Positions 24,224 through 33,544 of a DNA stretch of 64,000 nt are shown piece after piece. The stretch's first letter is position 1, and the number at the start of each line of letters is the position of its first letter. The position numbers and the translations under genes were made by a program. The notes below the pieces were generated by a model that did no database searches, had not been told where the DNA came from, and saw only the letters and a program-made list of their open reading frames with translations. This DNA comes from Paenibacillus cremeus. GTDB lineage: Bacteria; Bacillota; Bacilli; Paenibacillales; NBRC-103111. Location: assembly GCF_007786445.1 (NCBI RefSeq), contig NZ_VNJI01000005.1:62001-126000 (forward strand). Direction: 5' to 3'.

Positions 24224-26827
24224 ATGTTGCGTACCCAAACCAAACAAGCCAAACGAGGCTTGCGTTTCCTGCTTTGCGTTCTGATGATCTTCGCTTTATT
24301 CCCTGTCACTCCGATGTTTGCGGCCACGCTGTTCAGTGATGATTTTGAATCCTACTCGGCCTTCCCGCAAGGCAATTGGGTCAATGCGACCAGCAACGGG
24401 AACTGGGCTATTTCCCAAATTAGCACGAACCTGGCTAAACAAACCACTACAACCTCCACCGATTACATCATGACGAACGGCACCTCCACCTGGAACAACT
24501 ACACGTACCAAGCCCGGATTCAAACCGGCTCCACCAGCGCCACTACCGGCCTTCTCGGTCGCTACACCGATAACAGCAACTACTACCTGCTCGCTCTGAA
24601 CAATGGCAACGTCGTACTGAAGAAAAAAGTCGGCGGCACCACCACTACCCTGCAAAGCACCCCTTTTACTTTTACCACTTCGACCTTCTACACCCTGCAG
24701 CTTTCCTTGAACGGCTCGACGATCTCCGGTTCCGTCAACGGCGTACAGCAAGTTAGCGTAACCGATACCAGCCTGTCCACCGGTAAAATCGGAATTTATT
24801 CCACAGGCGCCGGCTGGTGGGACGATGTGCTCGTCAGCGACATTGCGGTAACCGATACACAAGCGCCTACTGCACCTACAGGGCTGACAGCCACTGCGAC
24901 TTCCAGCAGCCAAATCAACCTGAGCTGGACCGCTTCCACGGACAACGTAGCCGTGACCGGCTATGATGTCTACCGAGGCTCCACGCTTGTCGGCTCTCCG
25001 ACAGCCACTTCGTTCAGCGACACCGGACTGACGGCTTCCACGGCTTACAGCTACACGGTAAAAGCGAAGGATGCGGCAGCCAACGTGTCCGCAGCCAGCA
25101 ACACGGCTACAGCGACAACGCAAGCGAGCGGCGGCGGTACCACAGTGACGGTTGCCAACTCTGGCTTTGAGAGCAGCTTCACCAGCTGGGCTACCAGCGG
25201 CTCAACCGCGATCTCTACGAGCGATTTCCACAGCGGCACCAAATCCGCCAAAATCTCCGCTTCGGGCTCGCAAGTATCGCAAACGATTACCGGTCTAACA
25301 GCTAATACCACCTATACGGTTAGCGCATGGATTCTCGGTCAAGGAATTATCGGGGCAAATACGTTCGGCGGCACTGAGGTTACCGTGAGCGGCAATTCCT
25401 CGACGTGGACGCAAATTTCCGTCTCCTTCACAACCGGCTCCACGAATACCAGTGCGGTCATTTTTGCACGCGGTACAACGTCTACTGACGTTCGATACGA
25501 CGACTTCACCGTAACCGGAGGCAGCGGCGGCGGTTCGGATACGCAAGCGCCTACGGCTCCAACGGGCTTGACGGCTACAGCGGCTTCCAGCAGCCAAATC
25601 AACCTGAGCTGGACCGCTTCCACGGACAATGTCGGCGTAACCGGCTATGATGTGTATCGCGGCACGACGCTTGTCGGCTCTCCGACTAGCACCTCTTACA
25701 GCGATACCGGCTTAACGCCTTCGACGGCTTACAGCTATACCGTAAAAGCGAAAGACGCGGCCGGCAACGTTTCGGCTGCAAGCAACACGGCTACTGCAAC
25801 GACACAAGCGTCGTCCGATACGCAAGCCCCTACGGCACCTACGGGCCTGACGGCTACAGCTGCATCCAGCACCCAAATCAACCTGAGCTGGACCGCTTCC
25901 ACAGACAATGTTGGCGTGACAAATTATAACGTCTACCGCGGGGGTACACTGGTCGGTTCTCCGACAGGCACATCCTACAGCGATACGGGCTTGACACCTT
26001 CCACTGCTTACAGCTACACAGTTAAAGCCACCGATGCGGCAGGCAACCTCTCCACTGCCAGCAATACGGCGAATGCTACAACGCTGTCCGGTAGTGCACC
26101 AACGCTGCCTTCGCAAGTGCTGTATTTGAAAAACTGGAAGATTACACTGCCAATTCCTCAGGCTTCGGATCCAAATACACCAAAAGAAGTTTTCCAGCCT
26201 GAACTGGATACCTATTCCATCGATCCATGGTTCAAGGTTGCGCAAGACGCGGATGGCTATGCCGTCCAATTCCGTGCCAACCACGGCGCCGTATCGACCA
26301 GTGGCTCCAAAAATCCGCGAAGCGAGCTTCGCGAAATGGTCGACAACTACTCCGGCACCAGCTCGAGCAATAATATGTCCTGGGGCTCGAATGACGGCAA
26401 AACGCACACCATGTACATCAAGCAAAAGGTAACGCATTTGACCATTATTAAACCGCAAACGGTGGTCGGCCAAATCCATGACGCTAATGATGACATTACG
26501 GTGTTCCGTGTAGAAGGCAATAACCCCGGCGGCGTGTCTACAACAGCGAAAATTTACATTACGGACGGTAACAACACACACGGGTATTTGCTGGATTCCA
26601 ACTATACTTTGGGAACGTTGTTCACGGTCAAAATCATTGTTTCGAACGGTGTCATCCACTACGAATACAATGGCCAATCCGTCCCTTACACGCAAACCAA
26701 GAGCTTCAGCGGTGCGTACTTCAAGATCGGGAACTACACGCAATCCAACGACTCCACTGCTCCTGGCGAAGATCCAAATGCCTATGCGGAAAACTGGGTC
26801 TATGACTACAGCGTAACGCATCAATAA
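24224..26827 (+). CDS. Secreted modular alginate lyase, polysaccharide lyase family 7
   Basis: About 867 residues: signal peptide (1-33), LamG/concanavalin-like domain (about 35-208), fibronectin III module (211-300), carbohydrate-binding-like beta-sandwich (305-432), two more fibronectin III modules (439-529, 532-621) and a C-terminal PL7 lyase domain (about 628-867). The PL7 signatures are all present: RSELR (699-703), QIH (750-752) and YFKIGNYTQ (832-840). The enzyme cleaves alginate-type polyuronate by beta-elimination outside the cell. Three successive ATGs lie at 24218, 24221 and 24224; GGGAGG is best spaced for the third. No alginate transporter or lyase partner lies next to it. Confidence 0.92.
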   Translation: MLRTQTKQAKRGLRFLLCVLMIFALFPVTPMFAATLFSDDFESYSAFPQGNWVNATSNGNWAISQISTNLAKQTTTTSTDYIMTNGTSTWNNYTYQARIQTGSTSATTGLLGRYTDNSNYYLLALNNGNVVLKKKVGGTTTTLQSTPFTFTTSTFYTLQLSLNGSTISGSVNGVQQVSVTDTSLSTGKIGIYSTGAGWWDDVLVSDIAVTDTQAPTAPTGLTATATSSSQINLSWTASTDNVAVTGYDVYRGSTLVGSPTATSFSDTGLTASTAYSYTVKAKDAAANVSAASNTATATTQASGGGTTVTVANSGFESSFTSWATSGSTAISTSDFHSGTKSAKISASGSQVSQTITGLTANTTYTVSAWILGQGIIGANTFGGTEVTVSGNSSTWTQISVSFTTGSTNTSAVIFARGTTSTDVRYDDFTVTGGSGGGSDTQAPTAPTGLTATAASSSQINLSWTASTDNVGVTGYDVYRGTTLVGSPTSTSYSDTGLTPSTAYSYTVKAKDAAGNVSAASNTATATTQASSDTQAPTAPTGLTATAASSTQINLSWTASTDNVGVTNYNVYRGGTLVGSPTGTSYSDTGLTPSTAYSYTVKATDAAGNLSTASNTANATTLSGSAPTLPSQVLYLKNWKITLPIPQASDPNTPKEVFQPELDTYSIDPWFKVAQDADGYAVQFRANHGAVSTSGSKNPRSELREMVDNYSGTSSSNNMSWGSNDGKTHTMYIKQKVTHLTIIKPQTVVGQIHDANDDITVFRVEGNNPGGVSTTAKIYITDGNNTHGYLLDSNYTLGTLFTVKIIVSNGVIHYEYNGQSVPYTQTKSFSGAYFKIGNYTQSNDSTAPGEDPNAYAENWVYDYSVTHQ

Positions 26828-26837
26828 TACGATGAAG

Positions 26838-26869
26838 AGCCGTCACGGATTTAGTCCGTGGCGGCTTTT
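26838..26869 (+). terminator. Intrinsic terminator of the alginate lyase gene
   Basis: AGCCGTCACGG and CCGTGGCGGCT form an 11-bp stem with one mismatch and a 7-nt loop, followed by TTTTG. It overlaps the stop codon of the convergent histidinol phosphatase gene. Confidence 0.85.
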
Positions 26870-27687
26870 GCTTGGGGCTGCTCGGCAAACCATTCCCAGG
26901 CCGTTCCCAGATGCTCCGGCTTATGGGCGTCAGAGCCGTAAATGCAATCCACTCCCTGCTTCCTGCATGCAGCTAAGAACCATTCCGGCACATATGGCTC
27001 TCCACAGGTTTCAACCCGAAGACCTGCGGTATTCACATCGATTCCGACCTTTCCGTTCGCTAAGAGCGGAATGACCTTTGACAATCGGCTTTTAATCTGA
27101 GCTTCATCGATATCTGGCAAGGCGCGTTGGAATTTTCGGATCAGATTGATGTGGCCCATTCGGACGCGCATCGGCAGCTTAGCCGCCAAAGCAATAGCCT
27201 CTTCGACTTGGTTGAAGTACTCGTCTACCACCCGCTCCATCGTGCCGTAGTAAGTCAACAGATGCTCCCGAAAATCCTGCGGCGTATAATCAATGCATCG
27301 CGTGCCGCCTTTCCCGGGCAAATAATGGACCGAGTACACCACATCCTCCAGGTCGTTCTGCCAACGATCCACGATTTGTTCTGTAAACTCCCAGTTCCCC
27401 GGCAAATAATCCAGCTCCAGACCGACCGTCACCTCCAGCCTGCCTTGGTACTTCTGCTTCATCTCCTTAGCGTATTGAAAATATAGCGGCAGCTCCTCAG
27501 GCGGCATCGCCAGGCTCTCCATCAATATCGGGTCATCCACCCAGTCAACCGGCAAGGGCGGGTGCTCACTCATCGTATATCGCTCAAACCCCAGCGCAAT
27601 CGCCCGATCGAGGTATAGCTCCTGTGGTGCACTACTGCCGTGATAACAAAATTTCGTGTGCGTGTGCCCGTCCCATTTCAATCCCAT
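26851..27687 (-). CDS. hisJ: Histidinol-phosphatase, PHP type
   Basis: 278 residues, the size of HisJ/HisK. It dephosphorylates histidinol phosphate, the penultimate stage of histidine synthesis, in the cytosol. The PHP metal-binding motifs are in order: DGHTHTKFC (near residue 6), MSEHPPLP (near 39), GLELDYLPG (near 89), VYSVHYLPG (near 117), and GSDAHKPEHLG (near 255). AAAGGG precedes the ATG. It is not next to other his genes, and PHP enzymes can have other substrates, so the exact activity is inferred from the family. Confidence 0.85.
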   Translation of the reverse strand: MGLKWDGHTHTKFCYHGSSAPQELYLDRAIALGFERYTMSEHPPLPVDWVDDPILMESLAMPPEELPLYFQYAKEMKQKYQGRLEVTVGLELDYLPGNWEFTEQIVDRWQNDLEDVVYSVHYLPGKGGTRCIDYTPQDFREHLLTYYGTMERVVDEYFNQVEEAIALAAKLPMRVRMGHINLIRKFQRALPDIDEAQIKSRLSKVIPLLANGKVGIDVNTAGLRVETCGEPYVPEWFLAACRKQGVDCIYGSDAHKPEHLGTAWEWFAEQPQAKAATD

Positions 27688-27712
27688 GCTTGGTCACCCT
27701 TTCAATTGGATC

Positions 27713-27742
27713 TTGACAATGGCTGTAGATTACCGATATATT
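27713..27742 (+). promoter_or_regulatory. Sigma-A promoter of the DeoR regulator gene
   Basis: Perfect TTGACA (27713-27718), an 18-nt spacer and TATATT (27737-27742). Confidence 0.7.
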
Positions 27743-27762
27743 CCACTTAAAACCACATAACC

Positions 27763-27779
27763 AGTCATCTTTAGTCATC
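27763..27779. promoter_or_regulatory. AGTCATC direct repeat, candidate DeoR autoregulatory operator
   Basis: Two copies of AGTCATC start exactly 10 bp apart, one helical turn, about 15-30 nt downstream of the predicted transcription start. Direct-repeat operators are common for DeoR-family repressors. Confidence 0.5.
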
Positions 27780-27800
27780 ATACCACAAAGGAAGAACACA

Positions 27801-28580
27801 ATGTCCCTAACGTTTGAACACCGGAAGAAAATAATTGTAGACCTACTAATGAAGGAAGAAAAGGTTCAGGTTCACTCGCTCTCTGCGGAGCTTCACGTTT
27901 CCGCCGAAACCATCCGACGAGACTTGGACCGCCTGGAGAACGAAGGGGTATTAAGGAAGGTATACGGCGGAGCGGTCCGAGCTCGGATGGAAAGCGTGGA
28001 GCCCTCTTTTGCCCATCGGTCTAAGACCTTTGCCGAAGAAAAGGCTGCCATCGGTAAGCTCGCCGCCTCCCTCATCGAGCAAGGCGATACGATCCTGATT
28101 GATAACGGCACAACGACACTGGAGATCGTACGCCATCTTCAGGACCGGCCGGACGTGACGCTGCTTACCCACTCCGTGCCAGTGCTGCAGCTCGCTATGA
28201 CGACTTTCAAGGGACGGATCCTTTTTATCGGAGGCGAGGTTGATGTAGAAACAGGTTCCGCGACAGGAACGATTGCCGAAAGCCTGCTGGACCAGTTCAA
28301 GGTACACAAGTCTTTTATTTCGGTGGGAGGGATCTCGCTCATCGACGGGATTAGCGATTATGACTTGAAGGAAGCACGCATTTCACGCAAAATGATCGAG
28401 CGCTCCGTAGAAACGATTGTGCTCGCGGATCACTCGAAGTTCGGTAAAACCACCTTCGCTGCTATTGCACCGCTGCATAAGGTATCCATGATCATCACCG
28501 ACAGGAAGTGCCCTGAGGAATGGACACAGCACCTACAAGCGTCCGACATCGAGCTTTTAATCGCAGATCGGGAGGAATAA
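27801..28580 (+). CDS. DeoR/GlpR-family transcriptional regulator
   Basis: 259 residues. The N-terminal winged helix (6-60; VHSLSAELHVSAETIRRDLDRLE) is followed by the DeoR signature VYGGAV and the C-terminal DeoRC sensor domain (DNGTTTLEIV, GGEVDVETGSATG, SVGGISL, DLKEARISRKMI), which binds a phosphorylated sugar. AAGGAAG precedes the ATG. It overlaps functionally with the metallophosphoesterase gene 2 nt downstream, whose ribosome site lies in its last codons, and it probably regulates that pair by itself. Confidence 0.92.
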   Translation: MSLTFEHRKKIIVDLLMKEEKVQVHSLSAELHVSAETIRRDLDRLENEGVLRKVYGGAVRARMESVEPSFAHRSKTFAEEKAAIGKLAASLIEQGDTILIDNGTTTLEIVRHLQDRPDVTLLTHSVPVLQLAMTTFKGRILFIGGEVDVETGSATGTIAESLLDQFKVHKSFISVGGISLIDGISDYDLKEARISRKMIERSVETIVLADHSKFGKTTFAAIAPLHKVSMIITDRKCPEEWTQHLQASDIELLIADREE

Positions 28581-28582
28581 CG

Positions 28583-29545
28583 ATGAAACCAACCACACAG
28601 CTAAAGCTTTCATTTCGCGAGGATAACACACTGAAGATCGTGCAATTTACCGATATTCATTGGAAAAATACCGAGGAGGCCGACTTGCGAAGCCGTGCCT
28701 TGATGGAGCAGGTGCTGCAGGCGGAGAAGCCCGATCTGGTGGTGTTCACCGGCGATGTGATCTACACAGGGGGAGTGCGCCCTGGAGCCGAGCCATGTCG
28801 TGATCCATTGGCGTCGCTTGGAGAGGCGGTTGCGGTCGTGGAACAAAGCCAGACGCCTTGGGCGCTGGTCTTCGGCAACCATGATTCGGAGAACGGTGTT
28901 ACTCGGGAGGAGCTGGCGGATGCGATCGGGGATCATAAGTATTCGCTGTTCGAGCAAGGCCCTGCTGACATCAGCGGCGTTGGAAACTACGTGATTCAGG
29001 TGACGGACGGTGAGGGTGCTGTAAAGGCGGCGCTTTATTTTCTCGACTCCGGCTGCGGGTCGCCTGTGCCGCATGTGAAGGGCTATGACTGGATCCGGCG
29101 CGACCAGATCGCTTGGTATGAGCAGCAGTCCCGCCAGCTTACAGCGAATCACGGCGTGCCGCTGCCCTCGCTCGCTTTTTTCCACATCCCGCTGCCGGAA
29201 TATCAGGATATTTGGGAGCAAGGTGTATGCTATGGGCAAAAGTTCGAGGATGTCTGCTGCGCGCGCGTGAATTCCGGCCTGTTCGCAGCGATGGTCGAGA
29301 TGGGCGATGTGATGGGCACGTTCGTCGGCCACGATCATGTCAACGATTACTGGGGAGAGATGCACGGCATCCGGCTCTGTTACGGGCGCGCAACCGGCTA
29401 CAACACTTATGGTCGAGAGGGCTTTCCGCGCGGGGCACGAGTGATTCGTATGTACGCAGGCGAGCGGCGTTTTGATACGTGGCTGCGTCTGGACGATGGC
29501 TCTGTCGTGATGGAGCAGCCGAAGCAAGAAGCTGAGTTAAAATAA
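28583..29545 (+). CDS. Metallophosphoesterase, calcineurin-like
   Basis: 320 residues, soluble. The metal-binding motifs of calcineurin-like phosphoesterases are visible: FTDIHW, FTGDVIYTGG, FGNHDSENG, FHIPLPEY and VGHDHVND. It is of the purple-acid-phosphatase-like type often seen with sugar genes, hydrolysing a phosphate mono- or diester; the substrate is unknown. The start at 28583 is fixed by GGGAGGAA overlapping the end of the DeoR gene, 2 nt away. The DeoR partner implies a phosphorylated sugar or nucleotide metabolite. Confidence 0.88.
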   Translation: MKPTTQLKLSFREDNTLKIVQFTDIHWKNTEEADLRSRALMEQVLQAEKPDLVVFTGDVIYTGGVRPGAEPCRDPLASLGEAVAVVEQSQTPWALVFGNHDSENGVTREELADAIGDHKYSLFEQGPADISGVGNYVIQVTDGEGAVKAALYFLDSGCGSPVPHVKGYDWIRRDQIAWYEQQSRQLTANHGVPLPSLAFFHIPLPEYQDIWEQGVCYGQKFEDVCCARVNSGLFAAMVEMGDVMGTFVGHDHVNDYWGEMHGIRLCYGRATGYNTYGREGFPRGARVIRMYAGERRFDTWLRLDDGSVVMEQPKQEAELK

Positions 29546-29551
29546 GATTCG

Positions 29552-29567
29552 TGTGACAAATATCACT
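29552..29567. promoter_or_regulatory. Fnr/Crp-type site
   Basis: TGTGA-N6-TCACT. Its centre is at -41.5 relative to a start expected 7 nt after the TATACT (29589-29594), the canonical class II activator position. The Bacillus Fnr consensus is TGTGA-N6-TCACA. Confidence 0.65.
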
Positions 29568-29588
29568 TTCTAACCAATCGAAGCATTA

Positions 29589-29594
29589 TATACT
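29589..29594 (+). promoter_or_regulatory. -10 element of the DoxX gene
   Basis: TATACT with no clear -35; the Fnr-type site takes its place. Confidence 0.5.
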
Positions 29595-29652
29595 CATATT
29601 ACGGCATTAACCGATCAACCATTGAATGAGCGATTTGAAAGGGGCTGTAGTC

Positions 29653-30210
29653 ATGGAGGAGAAAAATGTTAGCTTGTTAGGAAGAAATATCGTTGTACCT
29701 GAGAACCCGGTATCCCGCTTTTTATTTAGCGATACCCGTTCCGCATGGATTTGGCTGGTCATCCGGCTGTACGTTGGCTATGAGTGGCTCTCGGCGGGCT
29801 GGCACAAAATTACAGCTGACGTTTGGACCGGAGAAAAAGCGGGGTCCGCCTTGCAGAGCTTTGTCAAAGGCGCGATCACGAAAGCGGAAGCCGGCAAGGA
29901 TGTCTCAGGCTGGTATGGCTCTTTCCTGGAAAATGCCGTTCTTCCGCATGCCAAGTTATTTTCGTACATCGTTTCCTATGGCGAGGTTCTAGTGGGGCTC
30001 GGTTTAATTTTAGGCTTATTGACGGGCATTGCGGCTTTTTTTGGCGGCTTTATGAATTCCAGCTACTTGTTTGCCGGAACGTTGAGCACAAACCCGGTGC
30101 TGCTGGTGCTGACAACCTGGCTGGTGCTGGCATGGAAAGTGGCCGGCTGGTATGGACTGGACCGGTGGGCGCTTCGATATTTAGGTACGCCTTGGAGAAG
30201 GCACGAATAG
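29653..30210 (+). CDS. DoxX-family membrane protein
   Basis: 185 residues with four membrane helices (about 25-45, 95-115, 120-145 and 150-170). The first carries the family pattern WLVIRLYVGYEWLSAGWHK. DoxX proteins take part in thiol or quinone-linked redox reactions in the membrane, but the biochemical role in Firmicutes is unclear. The ATG at 29653 has AAAGGGG 8 nt upstream; a more upstream in-frame ATG is not supported. The Fnr-type site suggests induction at low oxygen. Confidence 0.88.
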   Translation: MEEKNVSLLGRNIVVPENPVSRFLFSDTRSAWIWLVIRLYVGYEWLSAGWHKITADVWTGEKAGSALQSFVKGAITKAEAGKDVSGWYGSFLENAVLPHAKLFSYIVSYGEVLVGLGLILGLLTGIAAFFGGFMNSSYLFAGTLSTNPVLLVLTTWLVLAWKVAGWYGLDRWALRYLGTPWRRHE

Positions 30211-30248
30211 CTATTCTCAATATACTGTCATACCTTAGGAACTCTTGT

Positions 30249-32567
30249 TTAAGCGCTGCTATGCGTCCTAAACTGACTAGGCGTCATATGCGTATACTTT
30301 TGGAACATCCGAATCAGACTTCGTTCAGTGTAGCCGATTTGTTCGGCAATCTCTCTCGTGCTTAAGGTCGTGGTTGCCAACAGCCTCTGAGCTTCTTTAA
30401 TTTTACAATCCAAAACATAATCCAGGAAATGGATGCCCATTTCTTTCTTAAACATTTTGCTCAAATGCGGAGGACTTATACCGACCAGCTCGGCACACTG
30501 GATCAGCGAGATGTCGTCATGCACGTGTTCTTGGATATACTGCGAAACCTTCTGAACGACCGTCCCCATCGGATTGGAAGCTTGAGATTCCATGCCATAA
30601 TACGGAAAAATCGTGTGGATGAACCAATCGTAAACATCAGCGGTCGTCTTTCGCTCTTGCAATGAAGCTAGCAGGTCTTGATCGTATAATTGCGAAAACC
30701 CTTTTTTGATTAAGGATTTGCACATGGTGCTGAGCAGCAAGGAGTAACACTGAGAAATAATCGTATGCGATTTGGAAGAGCGCACGGCCACTAAGTATTC
30801 CTGCAGATTGTCCTTCGCTTCCTTTAAACGTCGGCCTTCGAGATGGTCCATCAGCATTTCTTCGATGTAAAACGGATAATGAAATGCAGCGTGCCTCTTC
30901 TGATTTTCAAGCTCCCGGTAGATAATGACCTGGTTTTGTTCTTCATAGAGCCGATATTGCAGCGCTTTAAAGGCTTCGCTGTGAGATGTGGAGATGCCCG
31001 ATAAATCCGGATAAATCCCTCCGATCCCAATGCAAACATCCAATTTCAAATGGCTGCGGAAGGCATGAACGAGCTCGGAAGCAAAGCGGGACTCGGCCTT
31101 TCTCATCTCCTCTTCCGGCATGCTTCGGGGAAAGAAAACAATCGCGGACCCTAGTCCACTGCGGTTAATACACACCACTCCGTCGATGGACTCTTGCTTT
31201 TGCAGCACTTCGGTCATCACATTTTTCATGATAAAGGAGAGGATCGGTCCGTCATTTCGCTGAAACCGTGTTTCCTTATGCATATTCTCCAAATGGACGA
31301 TCAAGACGGCAAACGCATGATTCTCATGCAGTCTTGCCAAATCAGGCTCCAGCTCTTCGATGGGCAGTGAACCTCGCTCGAATGAGCCTCTTTCCAGCAG
31401 GCGCAAATAGAAGCTTTCCTTAATCGTTGGCTCCCATTTTTGCATATAGCGGTTAATTTTTTGGGATTGTTCATTCAGGTAGATCCAGCTGTCTTGAATA
31501 AAGTGGAGATCATTCTCCGGTCGTGTGGCGGGAGGATGATTCTTATTCAGCTTCTCCCCCAATTCAACCAACTGTCGAATGGGACGGTAGGCTTTGAGAC
31601 TGGCGAATACCGTGATAGCGATTCCTATATTAATAAAAAGCAGTATGGTCAAAATAATCGCCCAGCGAATCCAGCTCATGTGCTCGGCCACATCGGCCTC
31701 CGCAATTTTGGAGATATAGGTCCGGCCTAGCTCCGTTTTTCGAAAGCTGTAAAAATAACGGGCTCCCTTTCCATCTTCCATCATAAAGCTGTCTTTGGCC
31801 CTCTCAGATCGAATGATCGTTCGAATCGATGGATCATTCAAAATTCCTGTTTCATCCTGAAAATGCTTCCCCGTATGAACCAGGATGTGATTGGAGGAAT
31901 CCAAAACGAGCATGGATTGCTTGGCGCTGTAAACGATCGGGCCTTCCAGATACTTCTGGATGAGATCTTTCTTTAATTTGGTGATCAGGAGCCCCCTGGT
32001 TGTTCGGGCGTTCGTCGGTGCGAGGAAGCGGACGCAGGCCAAGGTTTCCTCCATAAACGGCTGATTGATCAAAAGACACTGATCTTTAGGTTCGAAATGC
32101 ATCAGAAAATCAAGCACAGGCCGCAAGCGATACATCTTTTTGATCACGAAGCCGTGTTCATTATTTAAAATATCCTCGGATACATCATCGTATAAAATCG
32201 TATCTTCGATAAAGTCATTGGAGCTATTGGCCACCTGCAGCAGCTTTAAAATCTCCAAATGAGCCAATATTTTTTCATTGGAATCGCTATCAAAAAAGGA
32301 GTTCCTAATCAGAGGATTCGTTGTCAGCTGCAGTGAGGTCCGCTCGACGGATCCGAAGATGCGCTCGAGTCTATCTTTGGCGTTGGATAAGGAAGAATCG
32401 GAAATTTGACCGGCCTCATTGACGGCGGCTTTCATCGACAGCTGATAATAAACGCCGCCGATCAACAAAACTGGAATGCATGCGGATAAACAGCCAAACC
32501 AGATAAAGCGGTAGAGGAAGGATTGACGATTGCTGACCTGCGAAATGCGCTTGTATAGAGAACTCAC
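30249..32567 (-). CDS. Membrane-anchored AraC-type regulator with extracellular sensor
   Basis: 772 residues. A first membrane helix (about 20-42), an extracellular Cache-like sensing region (43-298) and a second helix (299-323) are followed by a cytosolic linker and a C-terminal AraC DNA-binding domain (about 670-772; SLIQCAELVGISPPHLSKMFKK, IGYTERSLIRMFQKY). This combines ligand sensing and DNA binding in one chain. It is 3' to the LplB/YtcP operon it probably controls. The start is GTG at 32567 and AGGGAGGG lies 18 nt away, too far for a normal site. Confidence 0.9.
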   Translation of the reverse strand: MSSLYKRISQVSNRQSFLYRFIWFGCLSACIPVLLIGGVYYQLSMKAAVNEAGQISDSSLSNAKDRLERIFGSVERTSLQLTTNPLIRNSFFDSDSNEKILAHLEILKLLQVANSSNDFIEDTILYDDVSEDILNNEHGFVIKKMYRLRPVLDFLMHFEPKDQCLLINQPFMEETLACVRFLAPTNARTTRGLLITKLKKDLIQKYLEGPIVYSAKQSMLVLDSSNHILVHTGKHFQDETGILNDPSIRTIIRSERAKDSFMMEDGKGARYFYSFRKTELGRTYISKIAEADVAEHMSWIRWAIILTILLFINIGIAITVFASLKAYRPIRQLVELGEKLNKNHPPATRPENDLHFIQDSWIYLNEQSQKINRYMQKWEPTIKESFYLRLLERGSFERGSLPIEELEPDLARLHENHAFAVLIVHLENMHKETRFQRNDGPILSFIMKNVMTEVLQKQESIDGVVCINRSGLGSAIVFFPRSMPEEEMRKAESRFASELVHAFRSHLKLDVCIGIGGIYPDLSGISTSHSEAFKALQYRLYEEQNQVIIYRELENQKRHAAFHYPFYIEEMLMDHLEGRRLKEAKDNLQEYLVAVRSSKSHTIISQCYSLLLSTMCKSLIKKGFSQLYDQDLLASLQERKTTADVYDWFIHTIFPYYGMESQASNPMGTVVQKVSQYIQEHVHDDISLIQCAELVGISPPHLSKMFKKEMGIHFLDYVLDCKIKEAQRLLATTTLSTREIAEQIGYTERSLIRMFQKYTHMTPSQFRTHSSA

Positions 32568-32653
32568 CCACGTGGCTATACTTATCCCTCCCTATAACAA
32601 ACTATCCAATTATAGTTAATTATAAGCGCTAGGGACAAGGTCAACAACCGTTT

Positions 32654-33529
32654 TTATCCCTTAACCGATCCCAACATAACCCCTTTGGCAAAATGCCGCT
32701 GTAAAAATGGGTAGACAACCAGAATCGGCAGCATAGCCAGAACGACCGACGCGACGCGGATGGTTTCTTGAGGCAGCACTTGATCGTTCACCGCAGAATT
32801 GCCCGTCATATTCGAGCTGGCATCCAAAACCAGCGTTTTTACCAGTACCTGCAAGGTCCACTTATTCGTGTCCGTCAGATAAAGCACAGCATTGAAGTAG
32901 GTGTTCCAGTGCGCGATGGCAAAAAATAAGGTGAACGCAGCAATAGCGGGCATGGAGAGCGGCAGGATAATCCGGAAAAATACCCCCAGGTCCGTACAGC
33001 CGTCCATTTTGGCAGACTCTTTGAGCTCCGTTGGGATGGACTCCAAGAAGCTTTTGACCACAATTAAGCTCCACGCGTTGGTCAGTACGGGCCAGATCAA
33101 CGCTCCGAACGTATTCAGCAACCCTAATTGCTTCACCAGCAAATAATTCGGAATAATTCCGGGATTAAAGACCAAGGTGACAATTACCATGCTCATGATG
33201 GCATTGCGATAGGGCATTTGTTTTTCCGTTAATCCATAGGCCATCGTAAAGGTGAAGATTAGATTCAATAACGTCCCGACTACGGTAAGGAAGGTTGTAT
33301 TTTTAAAAGCGGATAAGAAGCTGGGCGTCGACATGATGTAGGCGTACGACTCTAGTGACCATTTTGCAGGCCATATATTAAACTGGAACGGCACGTACAC
33401 GTCTTTATCCGTCAAGGAGACGATGACTAAGTAAAGGATCGGGAAGGCAGACATGACTGAAATCAGCGTAAGCGCCCCATAGTTGAGATAGTCGAATAGC
33501 GTCAATCGCTTGCTTTGCACAAAGCTCAT
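32654..33529 (-). CDS. Sugar ABC transporter permease (YtcP/LplC type)
   Basis: 291 residues with six membrane helices and an EAA-like loop (ESAKMDGCTDLGVFFR then LPLSMPA). The end KGVMLGSVKG is typical of YtcP. It pairs with the LplB-type permease 15 nt upstream. This subgroup transports acidic or complex oligosaccharides with its own binding protein, without a dedicated ATPase in the operon. Confidence 0.93.
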   Translation of the reverse strand: MSFVQSKRLTLFDYLNYGALTLISVMSAFPILYLVIVSLTDKDVYVPFQFNIWPAKWSLESYAYIMSTPSFLSAFKNTTFLTVVGTLLNLIFTFTMAYGLTEKQMPYRNAIMSMVIVTLVFNPGIIPNYLLVKQLGLLNTFGALIWPVLTNAWSLIVVKSFLESIPTELKESAKMDGCTDLGVFFRIILPLSMPAIAAFTLFFAIAHWNTYFNAVLYLTDTNKWTLQVLVKTLVLDASSNMTGNSAVNDQVLPQETIRVASVVLAMLPILVVYPFLQRHFAKGVMLGSVKG

Positions 33530-33544
33530 GCCAAATCCTCCCTT

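Noticed and set aside
32621-32634. TATAAGCGCT cre-like sequence before the 32567 regulator gene
   Set aside because: It misses two fixed positions of the cre consensus.
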